A stretch of DNA of 42,554 nucleotides from Arthrobacter sp. B2a2-09 (GCF_027587375.1 NZ_JAMXIC010000034.1:1-42554); one strand, 5' to 3'; numbered from the stretch's first letter, positions 16,984-26,250 are shown. The notes: generated by a model not told the origin, from the letters alone. A program made the numbers and translations.

Positions 16984-17165
16984 CATGGCCCGACGTATGA
17001 GGACTATGCTTCCCTTCGCCACGGCCACCGCAGCTGACCCGTGAAGTACTGTTCCTGCACGCGGATGCTTGGCACGAACACGGCGGCGCAGGCGGTCGGC
17101 GCAAATCAATCACTGGGGGAAGGCGGAGCCTGTTGAGATTCTGTCCAGTCGTGATTGAGTGAATT

Positions 17166-18983
17166 ATGGCCGAACTCATAGAGGATTATGCGCTGCTTTC
17201 CGATCTTCACACCGGACCTCTTGTTTCCCGACGGGGCAGTGTGGATTGGCTGTGTTTCCCCCGCTTCGACTCGCCCTCTGTCTTTGCTGCCTTACTCGGG
17301 AGTGAGGAGCACGGCCGGTGGCTGTTGGCGCCTAGCCCGCCGGAGGCTGTCGTTGTTGACCGCCGTTATATGGACTCGACGTTTGTACTTCAGACGACAT
17401 GGCAGACCGACACCGGGCATGTCTTGGTTACCGAATTCATGCCCGTGGGTGAGAGCCGCTCGAGTCTTGTCCGTCGCGTCACAGGACTAAGCGGAACAGT
17501 CCTCATGCGGCAGGAGATCAGGATCCGACCCCAATACGCCACTGTGCTGCCTTGGGTCAGTCGCGTCCGTGACAGCGCGGAGGCTCGAGGTGTGGAGGTA
17601 CTGCTGGCCATGTCGGGTCCGGACGCCCTGTCTCTTCGGGGAGATTACCTTCCGATGGCTGAACGTCATCGGCATGTTGGAGAATTTACAGTTGAACAGG
17701 GGCAGATCGTTGACTTCGAACTGACGTGGTTTCCCTCGCACGAGGACGTACCACCCGCTATCAACGTCGATGAGTCCCTTCAACTGGCGGTGGACTATTG
17801 GACCACCTGGGCAGGGAATTGCCGCGCTGACGGCAAATACGCCGATGCAGTAAAGCGTTCGCTACTGGTGCTGCGTGCGCTCACCCACTATGAGACGGGC
17901 GGCATTGTCGCAGCACCCACTACTTCACTGCCAGAGGATTTTGGTGGGGCGCGCAATTGGGACTACCGCTACTGTTGGCTGCGCGACGCGTCGTTGACGT
18001 TGGAGGCCATGTTGACGCACGGCTACGGATCCGAGGCGCTGAGGTGGCGTAACTGGCTCTTGCGTGCACTCGCCGGCGATCCCGAAGACCTGCAAATAAT
18101 GTACGGCATTGGGGGCGAACGGGATCTCACGGAAATGGAGCTCCCCCACCTTCCCGGATACCAGAACGCCAGGCCGGTGCGAATCGGCAACGCTGCCGTG
18201 TCCCAGTACCAAGCTGATGTAGTTGGCGAGGTAATGGTGGCGCTCGAAAGGCTTCGTCTCGCCGGAGGTAAAGAGGACAATTTTTCCTGGGCGCTCCAGC
18301 GGGCGATGCTGGGTTCCGTGGAAAACCACCTCGAGGACAAAGACTTCGGTCTTTGGGAAATGCGTGGGACTGCCCAGTACTTTACCCACTCCAGAGTCAT
18401 GATGTGGGCCGCGTTTGACAGCGGGGTGAGGGCTGTCCGGGACCACGGACTGCCTGGGCCCATCCAACATTGGGAGCAAATCCGCGATCGATTAGCTGCC
18501 GAAATAATGGATCTCGGCTTCAACCGGGACCTGAACTCGTTCACACAAGCCTACGGCGGTCAGCAGACGGACGCCGCCCTTCTGGCATTGCCGCAGGTTG
18601 GCTTCCTTGCCTATGACGACGAACGCATGCTCGGTACCGTCGCCCGGTTGGAAAAGGAGTTGCTCACCTCTGGGGGCCTGCTTCTGCGCTACCGCACCGA
18701 GACGGGGGTCGATGGATTGGAACCGGGAGAACATCCATTCCTCGCATGCTCCTTCTGGCTAGTGGAACAGTACGCGCGCTCGGGCCGACGCACAGACGCC
18801 ACGAACCTGATGGACATACTGGTGGGACTCTCCAATGATGTCGGCCTGCTCAGCGAAGAATATTCAATGAGGGAAGATCGGATGGCGGGAAACTTTCCAC
18901 AAGCATTCTCCCATCTGACGCTCGTGCGGGCCGCAGACGCCATGCACGGCGAGGACGGTCTCAGCCTGCAATTGAAACATTGA
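17166..18983 (+). CDS. Glycoside hydrolase family 15 (glucoamylase/trehalase-like)
   Basis: A 605-residue protein of the GH15 family. The N-terminal trehalase-like segment is diagnostic (IEDYALLSDLHTGPLVSRRG then SVDWLCFPRFDSPSVFAALL). The (alpha/alpha)6 barrel includes RNWDYRYCWLRDASLTLEAM and the C-terminal CSFWLVEQYARSG, which carries a conserved catalytic-region glutamate. Length is normal and there is no signal peptide, so it should be cytoplasmic, hydrolysing alpha-glucosides or trehalose. It sits between the two copies of the rearranged oxygenase region and has no evident link to amine catabolism, which suggests it was inserted there. Confidence 0.88.
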   Translation: MAELIEDYALLSDLHTGPLVSRRGSVDWLCFPRFDSPSVFAALLGSEEHGRWLLAPSPPEAVVVDRRYMDSTFVLQTTWQTDTGHVLVTEFMPVGESRSSLVRRVTGLSGTVLMRQEIRIRPQYATVLPWVSRVRDSAEARGVEVLLAMSGPDALSLRGDYLPMAERHRHVGEFTVEQGQIVDFELTWFPSHEDVPPAINVDESLQLAVDYWTTWAGNCRADGKYADAVKRSLLVLRALTHYETGGIVAAPTTSLPEDFGGARNWDYRYCWLRDASLTLEAMLTHGYGSEALRWRNWLLRALAGDPEDLQIMYGIGGERDLTEMELPHLPGYQNARPVRIGNAAVSQYQADVVGEVMVALERLRLAGGKEDNFSWALQRAMLGSVENHLEDKDFGLWEMRGTAQYFTHSRVMMWAAFDSGVRAVRDHGLPGPIQHWEQIRDRLAAEIMDLGFNRDLNSFTQAYGGQQTDAALLALPQVGFLAYDDERMLGTVARLEKELLTSGGLLLRYRTETGVDGLEPGEHPFLACSFWLVEQYARSGRRTDATNLMDILVGLSNDVGLLSEEYSMREDRMAGNFPQAFSHLTLVRAADAMHGEDGLSLQLKH

Positions 18984-19124
18984 AAGACTAGGCACGCTAC
19001 ACGCTTCCCTGGTGGCTGTCGTCGATCAACATCATCGACCCCTTGCGCGGACAAACGACGTATCCGGTGCGAAGGAGTTTGATCACATGTCTAGTCGCCC
19101 GAAGGTCGCCCGGGAAGAGGTCTC

Positions 19125-19325
19125 ATGAAGTTTGACAGAGAAGTCATGGTTCTGGAAGGGGAGGTTGCGCGCCTGAGTGACTTTGGGGCCGGGGTTCGTG
19201 TGCCGGTCACGGGGTCTGCCCTAGGTCCCTTCGCGCTGCTCGCAGATCCCTTCGGCGTCACCTTCGGACTACAGACGCCACTCTCAGACAACCTGCTCGT
19301 CGAGCACGCGAAGTCCCGGTCGTGA
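19125..19325 (+). pseudogene. Truncated VOC gene copy (3' third)
   Basis: From 19151 to the stop the frame repeats the last about 58 codons of the VOC gene at 15763-16518, up to the same VEHAKSRS end. Upstream of 19151 the sequence is unrelated. An ATG at 19125 gives a 66-residue frame, with GAAGAGG nearby, so a short peptide could be made, but it has lost the whole first VOC domain and most of the second. It is the left part of duplication copy 2. Confidence 0.85.
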
Positions 19326-19510
19326 ATGTGGGCGCGCACAGTTAGGGCGGCTTGAACGGTGCGCATGCCTATGTTGCTGTGCAGCGCGCCTGAATAGCGT
19401 TAGTCCCTATCAGCTTGACTTTCGACGATGGAGACGACACGTGACCACTTCACTGCCACCGGCACCCCTTACCAAATCCGACCTGGACATTGTGCTTGAG
19501 GAACGGCTTT
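19151..19510 (+). repeat. Rearranged duplication, copy 2
   Basis: Near-identical partner of 16344-16715. Here the oxygenase continues intact after the shared first 23 codons. The two copies are about 2.8 kb apart in direct orientation, flanking the GH15 gene, so recombination between them could delete that gene and restore a VOC-oxygenase-reductase order. Confidence 0.9.
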
Positions 19511-20643
19511 CGGATGCCCGGACGCTGCCTGCAAACGCCTACCTGTCGCAGGACATTCTTGACTGGGAGCGCAAGCACCTCCTCGAGGCCGCGTGGGTCT
19601 GCGTCGGCCGCAGCAGCGACGTCGCCAAGGCTGGTGACCAGCGTGCCGTCCGAGTCGGCACCCAGGGCATCCTGCTCACCCGCGACGATTCCGGCGCCCT
19701 CCATGCCTTTTACAACGCGTGTCGCCACCGCGGCCACGAATTGCTTCCCGTGGGCGCGTGCACGAACAAAAAGCTGGTGCAGTGCCCGTACCACGCCTGG
19801 GTTTTCGGCCTCAATGGCGAGCTTCGGTCGGCGACCCAGTTCATGGACACCGAGAACTTCAACAAGGAGGAGTGGCCGCTGCTCGAGGTCCGATCCGTCG
19901 AGTGGTTCGGCTGGATCTTCATCAACGCCTCCGGTGACGCCCCTGAGTTCAGCGAGTGGGTCGGCAATCTGACCGGGGTGGTGGCTCCATGGGACCCCAC
20001 GGATATGGTTGTCGGTGAGTCGCATAACTACACTCTCAAGACCAACTGGAAGACGGTCATCGAGAACTACCTCGAGTGCTACCACTGCCCGTCAATTCAC
20101 CCCGAGCTCTGCCGCGTCGCCCCGCCGGAATCCGCGATGGGCCTGCATCAGACAGGCATGTGGCTGGGCGGCGGCCTGGAGTTTCGTGACGACGCGGACA
20201 CGAACAGCCTCGACGGCCGCAGCGGCGGCGACCGCATCGTCGGAATTGACGACGAGCAGGCCCGCTGGACGCTCTACTTCATGCTCGCGCCCAACCTGCT
20301 ACTGACGCTGCAGCCGGACTACGTGATGACCCACCGGCTCGTGCCCCTGTCGCCCGGCGAGACGTGGGTGGAGTGCACGTGGTACTTCCCTCGCGAGGTG
20401 GCCGAGCGGCCGGGTTTTGACCCGTCGTTCGCCGCGGACTTCTGGGACATCACCAACAAGCAGGACTTCGGCGCCTGTGAGTCCGTTTACCAGGGGATGC
20501 TCACTGACGGTTACCGCCCGGGTCCGTTCGATGAGCGCGAGGACGGCGTCCGTGCCTTCCAAGCGCAACTCGCCACGGCCTATCTGACAGGTCGTTGGGA
20601 AAAGCCACTACAGATCAGCCTGGGCGCCTCCCATGTCGTCTGA
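19441..20643 (+). CDS. Rieske non-heme iron oxygenase, large subunit
   Basis: A 400-residue aromatic-ring-hydroxylating-dioxygenase-type alpha subunit. The Rieske [2Fe-2S] ligands are Cys94-x-His96 (NACRHRG) and Cys115-x2-His118 (CPYHAW). The mononuclear iron site is ENYLECYHCPSIHPE with His215 and His220, and Asp342 in NKQDFGACE. The motif style matches the glycine-betaine/stachydrine/carnitine group that hydroxylates and so demethylates or cleaves small quaternary amines; an aromatic substrate is not excluded. GTG 19441 is preceded by GGAG at a good distance. The reductase overlaps its end by 11 bp. No beta subunit is present, as usual for that group. Confidence 0.9.
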   Translation: MTTSLPPAPLTKSDLDIVLEERLSDARTLPANAYLSQDILDWERKHLLEAAWVCVGRSSDVAKAGDQRAVRVGTQGILLTRDDSGALHAFYNACRHRGHELLPVGACTNKKLVQCPYHAWVFGLNGELRSATQFMDTENFNKEEWPLLEVRSVEWFGWIFINASGDAPEFSEWVGNLTGVVAPWDPTDMVVGESHNYTLKTNWKTVIENYLECYHCPSIHPELCRVAPPESAMGLHQTGMWLGGGLEFRDDADTNSLDGRSGGDRIVGIDDEQARWTLYFMLAPNLLLTLQPDYVMTHRLVPLSPGETWVECTWYFPREVAERPGFDPSFAADFWDITNKQDFGACESVYQGMLTDGYRPGPFDEREDGVRAFQAQLATAYLTGRWEKPLQISLGASHVV

Positions 20644-21595
20644 TCTGGAGCTCTCTCTCGAGATCACGGCGGCTTCCCTTGTGGCCGCCGGAGTGCGGTC
20701 GCTGCGCCTCGAGCGCAGCGACCGTGCCCCCCTCCCCCACTGGGAACCGGGTGCACATCTCGAATTCGAGCTGCCTAACGGGCTGATCCGCCATTACTCG
20801 CTATGTAACGACACCAATGAAACCGACTCGTATGAAGTAGCCGTACTCTTGGCTCCCGAAAGTCGCGGAGGGTCAGAATACATGCATAACGATCTCCAGG
20901 TGGGCGACGCAATGACGGTTCGAGGACCGCGGAACAACTTCCCCTTCGCAGTCGGCAGCGGTGAGAGGGCGCTCTTCATTGCAGGCGGTATCGGCATAAC
21001 CCCAATCTTGCCCATGATCAGGAGAGCCAACGAAGAAGGCATCGAATGGAGCCTCGTCTACGGCGGCCGGTCTCGCGAGTCGATGGCCTACCTTGACGAA
21101 CTCCAGCGTTACGGGTCACGGGTCCAAATAGTGCCCGAAGATGAACTCGGGCGAATGGACCTTCGGACACTCCTAGGCGTGCCTCAGCTCGACACGAAAG
21201 TCTTTTGCTGCGGACCTACGGGACTTCTGGACGCCGTCCAGCAACTCTGTGGGACATGGCCGACTGGGACGCTGCATCTGGAGAGATTTGCTGCCGGAAG
21301 CCTCGACGAGGACTTGGAAGCGGACTCGAGGGTGTTCACCGTCGTCGCCGAACGCAGTGGCGTGACCTGTGAAGTGGCTGTTGGTGAGTCGATCACAGAT
21401 GCTTTGGGGCGGGCCGGAATCGTCGTGCCTACCTCGTGCAGGGAAGGCATTTGCGGTACATGCGAAACAAAGGTGATCGCCGGCGTTCCTGACCACCGCG
21501 ACTTCCTGCTTGGCGACGCCGACCGCGAATCGGGGGCGACGATGCTGATCTGCGTGTCGCGTGCAAATACACCGGAACTCGTCCTCGACGTTTAG
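20633..21595 (+). CDS. Oxygenase reductase, flavin-NAD(P)-[2Fe-2S] type
   Basis: A 320-residue electron-transfer protein. The flavin-domain motif is RHYSLCN (53-59), the NAD(P) motif is GGIGITPIL (118-126), and there is a C-terminal plant-type ferredoxin with Cys269, Cys274, Cys277 and Cys307 (SCREGICGTC...LICVSR). This order is that of phthalate dioxygenase reductase and GbcB/VanB-like partners. It passes electrons from NAD(P)H to the Rieske oxygenase encoded just upstream, whose stop it overlaps by 11 bp. It is intact, in contrast to the deleted copy at 16716-16805. Confidence 0.9.
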   Translation: MSSDLELSLEITAASLVAAGVRSLRLERSDRAPLPHWEPGAHLEFELPNGLIRHYSLCNDTNETDSYEVAVLLAPESRGGSEYMHNDLQVGDAMTVRGPRNNFPFAVGSGERALFIAGGIGITPILPMIRRANEEGIEWSLVYGGRSRESMAYLDELQRYGSRVQIVPEDELGRMDLRTLLGVPQLDTKVFCCGPTGLLDAVQQLCGTWPTGTLHLERFAAGSLDEDLEADSRVFTVVAERSGVTCEVAVGESITDALGRAGIVVPTSCREGICGTCETKVIAGVPDHRDFLLGDADRESGATMLICVSRANTPELVLDV

Positions 21596-21638
21596 CCGGT
21601 TGATGATCGGGGTTGCGCTGTGCACCACAGTTGCTTGC

Positions 21639-23249
21639 CTAGAACCGGGTGGTGCGGCGCAACCGGCGGGGACGGCCGTCCGGGTCCACGACGAAGCGGC
21701 TGAGCGGATCCGCCCAGAGACGTTGGAGAGGCGACACGGGTTCCGGAGTGTGGTGGCGGACGCGTCCGGTGGGGCGGAGCGAGCGGCGGCCGGTTTCGTG
21801 CCAGTGGTCGAGAGCCTCGGCGGCGGTGTTCCAAAGCTTGAGCCCGGCCGCCGGGTCGTCGAGTTGAGGATCGTCCTGGTCCAAGCCCAGGTGTTCTGCC
21901 CAGAGTTGGAGCCGGAGCCTGCGGGCCAGCGAGCGGGAAGCCTCGTGGCTGTCGACGTCGCGGGGTTCACGGTTGTCTGCAGTGGTGTCGAGTACGGCGC
22001 AGGTGATCTCACTGTCGGTGGTCCAGGATCGGCGGTTGAAATTGTCTGAGCCGCACGTAAACCAAGTGTCGTCGATGATGCAGATCTTGGCGTGGACGTA
22101 GATCGGAGTTCCGGAGCTGTTCTCCAGGTCGAACACGCCGACCCTGTCCGGTGCCACCCGGCGCAGCAGTCTGAGGGCGCGCAGTTGCCCGATCCGGCTA
22201 GGCGGCCCTGCTAGCGGGCCGTCGGAGTCGGGGTAGCGGGGCACGACGGCGATCACGTTCAAGTCGGGGTTCCGTTCGAGGGCCGCTGCGATTCCGGTTG
22301 CGACCTCTGTCGACCAGAGGTACTGGTCCTCGATGTAGATCAGCGAGCGGGCGCGGGCGAAGGCTTTCGCGTAGCCGCGGGCAATGCTGCGTTCTCCTTC
22401 GGGCGCGAACGGGAACGGGGGACGTTTCACGCCGTAGGTGCGCAGTAGCTGCACGGCATGGGGGCCGGCCGGTGGTGGCGGCGGTGCAGTGGCCGGGAGC
22501 GGTTCGGGGTGCCTGGGCATACGGGCCAGGCGTTGCAGCAGCATCCGGTACGGGGTGCGTCGGTCCAGGGGATGGGGGTCGTTCCACCGTTCAGCGAACA
22601 CTGCCAGCACATCCGCGACCACGGGGCCGCGCAGTTCGAGCGCGGCGTCGTGCCACGGCGGACGATTCCCATACCGCGAATCCATGGTCACCGCCTGCGG
22701 ATCTCCCGCATGGTCGGCGTCGTCCCGTCGGCTGTGGGAAAGGTCGAGCCCGCCAACGAACGCGACATCCCGCGACGGATCGTCACGACGGCGGATGACG
22801 AACATTTTCTGGTGATGGCATCCGAAAAGGCGTACACGCTGATCCAACAGCACCTCTCCCCCGGCGTCGTTGATCTTACGACTCAGGAGCTCGTTGGATC
22901 GGCCGCTCATCGGGGCCGATACCCGCTCTCCGTGGGATCTCCAGACAAGGCCCCGCACTTCCACCCCTGCGCGGGCCAACCCCGCGAGCAAGTCCCCGAT
23001 CGACGGTCCATCCGCCAGCAGCCGCTCGTCGGCGTCGCCACGCCAGTCGGTGAACCACACCCGGTCTCCCGCTTGCAGAGCAGTCAGCTCCTCATACAGC
23101 CGGGCAAAGTAGCTCGCTCCATGAATCAGGGGCCGCACGAGGTTGCCCTCCGACCACGACGGAGACCCGGCCCCACCCGCGTGCACGTCCGTGGCCAGAT
23201 TCCCCCGCTCAGCGCGACTCAGGAACCACGTGCCAGCATCACTGTCCAC
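21639..23249 (-). CDS. Phospholipase D-family protein (two HKD motifs)
   Basis: A 536-residue protein with two phospholipase D signatures: HHQKMFVIRRRDD in the first half and HAKICIIDDTWFTCGSDNFN in the second (H-x-K-x4-D, then G-S-x-N). The first lacks perfect spacing but keeps His and Lys. The family includes phosphatidyl transferases, cardiolipin synthases and hydrolases acting on phosphodiesters. No clear signal peptide is seen. GTG 23249 has AAAGGAG 6-7 nt upstream. It is convergent with the reductase gene (43 bp between stops) and divergent from a PAP2 fragment, another lipid-phosphate family, so the two may once have formed a lipid-modifying pair. Confidence 0.85.
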   Translation of the reverse strand: MDSDAGTWFLSRAERGNLATDVHAGGAGSPSWSEGNLVRPLIHGASYFARLYEELTALQAGDRVWFTDWRGDADERLLADGPSIGDLLAGLARAGVEVRGLVWRSHGERVSAPMSGRSNELLSRKINDAGGEVLLDQRVRLFGCHHQKMFVIRRRDDPSRDVAFVGGLDLSHSRRDDADHAGDPQAVTMDSRYGNRPPWHDAALELRGPVVADVLAVFAERWNDPHPLDRRTPYRMLLQRLARMPRHPEPLPATAPPPPPAGPHAVQLLRTYGVKRPPFPFAPEGERSIARGYAKAFARARSLIYIEDQYLWSTEVATGIAAALERNPDLNVIAVVPRYPDSDGPLAGPPSRIGQLRALRLLRRVAPDRVGVFDLENSSGTPIYVHAKICIIDDTWFTCGSDNFNRRSWTTDSEITCAVLDTTADNREPRDVDSHEASRSLARRLRLQLWAEHLGLDQDDPQLDDPAAGLKLWNTAAEALDHWHETGRRSLRPTGRVRHHTPEPVSPLQRLWADPLSRFVVDPDGRPRRLRRTTRF

Positions 23250-23332
23250 TCAGTGCTCCTTTCGGGGCCTGTGTCAATCCTCTAGTGTCCGGTCATCAAA
23301 CAGCCTAGAAGGCAACCTTACTGATCAAAACC

Positions 23333-23683
23333 ATGCGGAATGTGAGGCGGACAAGTCGCGGCCCTTACGGCGCGCTGATTCTGCCCCTCGCTGCCGGGGC
23401 CGTAATCGCATCACTGCTGGCCTTCACTACGGGCTTGGTGTACGACCACTGGCTCACGGATGTCCTGGCAGCCTGGACCCTCGGCGCCGCTTGGCTGGTC
23501 CTGGTCATCACCGCACACCGCCTTAACGAGCTTGGTCGGTCCGCCGCGACCAAAGCCGTGATCATCCGTTCCATCCGGTCGCCACCGGCAAAGCGGCCGG
23601 CGTCTACGGTGACTAGCGGCGGGCTAATCGTTTCTCCGGGGGCTGTGGAGACACAGAGGTTTCGAAACACCAAGTCGGATTAG
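23333..23683 (+). pseudogene. PAP2-phosphatase C-terminal remnant
   Basis: A 116-residue frame. Residues 33-65 (GLVYDHWLTDVLAAWTLGAA, then WLVLVITAHRL) match the last motif of PAP2-type phosphatases, where His-x3-Asp closes the active site. The first two PAP2 motifs (KxxxxxxRP and PSGH) and most membrane spans are missing; intact members have about 200 residues. The tail beyond residue 70 looks non-homologous and runs into a 51-bp repeat. A short expressed membrane protein is possible, but it cannot be an active phosphatase. Confidence 0.5.
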
Positions 23684-23698
23684 GAGAAGGGGTCGGCT
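23648..23698. repeat. Diverged 51-bp repeat, copy A
   Basis: Direct repeat of 34694-34744 with 42 of 51 positions identical. The shared core is AGGTTTCGA, then CACC, then TCGGATTA, then GTCGGCT. It overlaps the end of the PAP2 remnant. Origin unknown; possible trace of an insertion boundary. Confidence 0.6.
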
Positions 23699-23818
23699 GG
23701 CCGCAAGCGGATCGTTGAACTTTCCAAGGCCCACGACCGGCGTGGAGCCGGTCGGCGCCGAGAACTTCGTCCGCCACGCACCGAGAGTGAGTCAAAGTCC
23801 GCCGCATGGTCATGGCCG

Positions 23819-24307
23819 GTGATCGGACGGGCAGCGGCTGGCCTCTGCGCGGTGGCCAATCTGTCCATTCTTGGTGTGATCATCGCCGACGCCGAGACCA
23901 GCAGCACTGCGGCGGTGCTCGACGCCATGGCTCCACCCTCGGGGCGCCTCGGGCTGCTGGCTTTCGGGGTACATGCCTTGATCATCCTCGGCGCTGCCGT
24001 TGCGGTGAACTCCCTGCCGGGCCCCGGTTACGGGAAGAGTATCTTCAGGCGGAACGACCTCTCCGGGCTGACCAAAGCTGCCCATGCCTTTCCGCTCTTG
24101 GCCGTTTCGTTCCTGCTCTACTGGTGTGTCTACATTGGGATCACGGAGTTCGCATGGAGACGCAACCAGCCCGGGTCGGACATTGCAGCCGTCAGCGCAG
24201 ACGCCACAGTCCTCGGGGCTGCCGCCTTCGCCCTTTGGTTGATCTCGGTCGCGCTCGGCATGAGATCACCGCATTCTGCGGGAAACGCCTCTTCGGAGCA
24301 GCCCTAG
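23819..24307 (+). CDS. Unassigned integral membrane protein
   Basis: A 162-residue protein with about four hydrophobic spans (roughly 3-24, 42-64, 88-110 and 130-148). A short loop GPGYGKSIFRRNDLSG lies between the second and third. No family is recognised. The start is unclear: GTG 23819 has no good ribosome site, and the frame stays open upstream to the TAG that ends the PAP2 remnant, with a basic, low-complexity stretch between. It may be a decayed or N-terminally altered gene. Confidence 0.5.
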   Translation: MIGRAAAGLCAVANLSILGVIIADAETSSTAAVLDAMAPPSGRLGLLAFGVHALIILGAAVAVNSLPGPGYGKSIFRRNDLSGLTKAAHAFPLLAVSFLLYWCVYIGITEFAWRRNQPGSDIAAVSADATVLGAAAFALWLISVALGMRSPHSAGNASSEQP

Positions 24308-24344
24308 CTTCGCCCGTTGCGAGCACGACCACAGCGATAACTCG

Positions 24345-24585
24345 GATTAGGGTGACTTAAGAAGAGTCGAGACTCGAAGAGGGGAATTCCGGCCTCCCCG
24401 ATACTAAAACCGCAACTCAAAGCCAAAATCGGAGCCCCTGTCGGATTCGAACCGACGACCCCCGCTTTAGGACCAAGGGCCTCTGTGCGACTTGAATCCC
24501 AGGGTTTTCTCCCGGATTCTCGGGGTTTTGGAGGCAACGATGGGTGATGAATTGTCGTTGGTTGCCGCTGATTAAGGTGAGTTAA
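24345..24585. other. Attachment-site-like arrangement around a tRNA 3' half
   Basis: The tRNA 3'-half at 24432-24473 is flanked by two direct repeats of a 16-mer, GATTAGGGTGACTTAA (24345-24360) and GATTAAGGTGAGTTAA (24570-24585), with a further AAGGTGAGTC right after the second. A tRNA-identical core with short direct arm repeats on both sides is the layout of an attachment site for a tyrosine integrase. No integrase gene is visible nearby, so the role is inferred. Confidence 0.4.
24432..24473 (-). tRNA. tRNA 3'-half fragment (probably tRNA-Arg, anticodon CCT)
   Basis: Read leftward, the sequence gives an anticodon loop TCCTAAA (CCT at 24471-24469), a 3' anticodon strand GCGGG, a short variable loop, a perfect T-arm GTCGG-TTCGAAT-CCGAC and an acceptor 3' strand AGGGGCT. 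The 5' side does not form D-arm or matching acceptor and anticodon strands, so only the 3' half is present. It cannot be a working tRNA; 3' halves like this are carried by integrating elements. The isoacceptor is inferred from the loop only. Confidence 0.55.
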
Positions 24586-24980
24586 AGGTGAGTCGGTTGC
24601 AATGGGATCCCGCAGTAATGCCCGTCCTGCCCGTGTCCGTCACCGTGGCCCGCCACTACTTCCTCCTGTCCGTCGGGAGGACTTCCGCAGCACCCCAGTT
24701 GATCCTCCATGGCTGACGATCTCCGGTACCGTATGACTTAGGCTGAGCCTCAGGATCACGCGGGAAGCGCGGGACGAAGAGACGCGGAATAGTCACCGCG
24801 GGAAAAATCCTTCGCATGCTTCTCTGAGCTGCGTTTCTAATCGCTAGAGGTTCAGGCCAGGGGGCCTTTGCAGGCTGTACTTCTCGTCCAGCGAGTTGTA
24901 TTCATTTCATTCTCCTAAGCCACTAGAGGTGGGTTGAGAAAAGCCCAGTCGTGTCAGTCCGAGCGTGGTCACGGAGAACG
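24586..24980. other. Intergenic stretch with no recognised gene
   Basis: About 400 bp between the attachment-like site and the SRPBCC gene. I see no credible frame. Several short repeats of GGTGAGT-type sequence occur at its left end, and a small GGCC-AGGG-GGCC hairpin lies near 24857. Probably decayed mobile-element DNA. Confidence 0.4.
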
Positions 24981-25646
24981 TCATCCCTGTCGGGCGGAAA
25001 GGACTTCCTTCACGCGCTTCAGATAGGTGCGGGCGCGGGCCTCCCACCACTGCACGGGGTCTTGGGCAAATTTGAAGCCTGCCGGCAGTTCCATGACGAT
25101 TCCCATTGTCATGGTGCATCCTGTTGGCGTCGGTTCAAGCGTGTAGGTGGAGCGGCTGTTTGTCTTGTCGGGTGTGACAGACCTTGTCGCGGCCCACCTC
25201 GGGGTCTCCTCACCAATGACTTCGATGATGGACACGGTCCCGTCGCGTCCGATGATGCATTGCTGCTCTCCTACACCGGTTGGTGTTCCGGGGACCCTGA
25301 AGGCACGCTGGGCGTCTGAGAGCAGGACGGCGCTCTCGGCGGGCCGAATAAGCGCCCAGACCGTTTCGGGGTCGTGATCAAATGTCTCTGTCGTTTGCGC
25401 GCTGTACGTGGTAGCGGGAGTGGAAGCGCGGGCGGCCTGAGCCTTTTGCGCTGCTTTGACGGCCCGCTTATGGCGCGTGTTCACGATGCCTGTAGCGCCC
25501 GCCAGCATCAAAGCCAGGGCCGAGGCAACGATTAGGACACTTAGTCCCAGCTCCGGCTTGCCGAAAGCGCTGATCACTGCAGCGAGAACACAGATGGCGA
25601 TAAAGCCGCCAACAAAGAGGATGTTCTGGAGGACTTTCACGAACAT
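24981..25646 (-). CDS. Membrane-anchored SRPBCC (START-like) domain protein
   Basis: About 221 residues from ATG 25646. Two hydrophobic spans lie near the N-terminus (FVKVLQNILFVGGFIAICVL, then LSVLIVASALALMLAGATG), followed by a basic linker and a C-terminal domain of about 145 residues. That domain has the SRPBCC pattern: an initial strand ETFDHDPETVWALIRPAES, a proline/glycine-rich turn, and a long C-terminal helix (WWEARARTYLKRVKEVL). Such domains bind hydrophobic ligands. The frame is open to 25721, but no start has a good ribosome site; 25646 is chosen because it directly precedes the first span. It stands alone and its role is unknown. Confidence 0.65.
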   Translation of the reverse strand: MFVKVLQNILFVGGFIAICVLAAVISAFGKPELGLSVLIVASALALMLAGATGIVNTRHKRAVKAAQKAQAARASTPATTYSAQTTETFDHDPETVWALIRPAESAVLLSDAQRAFRVPGTPTGVGEQQCIIGRDGTVSIIEVIGEETPRWAATRSVTPDKTNSRSTYTLEPTPTGCTMTMGIVMELPAGFKFAQDPVQWWEARARTYLKRVKEVLSARQG

Positions 25647-25721
25647 GATCACGTCGTCATTATGACTGCCATAAGTTCTTGCGACCGTGAGGTTCGGCAT
25701 GCGCGTCTGGCAAAAAGTCAT

Positions 25722-26250
25722 AGTCGTTAGCCGGTCGATCAGGGGGATGCGGCGCTCCCGTGTTCACGCAGCAAAGCGCTGGAGTGGCGCGAGACCGGGG
25801 CGGGTTCGCACCCGCCAACTGGCGTCGACCCTACATCGATCGAGGTCCCGCCGTCCCAGTCGAGCGCGGAACATTGTCTTTTCGCCGAACTCGCCCTCGA
25901 TAGGCGCTCCGGCACTCATCTCGGACATTAGTGTCCCCGCAGAGAGCGCAGGACCCCGGCGTCGTGCCGGGCCGCACGCCGTTCACCACGGACAGCCAGA
26001 AGAATCTTCGCTTTTTGTCGTACTGATGCTCGATCATCGCTGGGCGGGTCCTACGCGCAACCAGGGCGCCTTGCGCCGGCCCCAATCCAAAACTTCGCTC
26101 GGCGCTCCGCTTATTTCCTCGCGAACTTTTGGACCGTTCCCGGTTCCCCAAGTTGCGCTCCGGCCCCTCATGCCCAGCAGCGGTCCCCGTATCAGAACGA
26201 CGCCGAAAACTAACGCCCACGGCCGACGCCGCATCTGAAAGAGAAGGGCC
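25722..26250. other. Non-coding or decayed stretch
   Basis: No gene is convincing here. On the minus strand around 25900-26040 a segment reads YDKKRRFFWLSVVNGVRPGT, then CALCGD. It looks protein-like with a possible zinc knuckle, but it lacks a proper start and loses sense on both sides, so it may be another gene remnant. The rest shows no structure I can name. Confidence 0.3.

Noticed and set aside
18984..19124. Possible gene fragment between the GH15 gene and duplication copy 2
   Set aside because: No frame gives recognisable protein over this 140 bp; likely a junction sequence.
25831..26220. Minus-strand frame of 129 codons with a CALCGD knuckle
   Set aside because: Only a short central part looks protein-like; no ribosome site, basic low-complexity ends, no recognised family. 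Kept only as possible debris.
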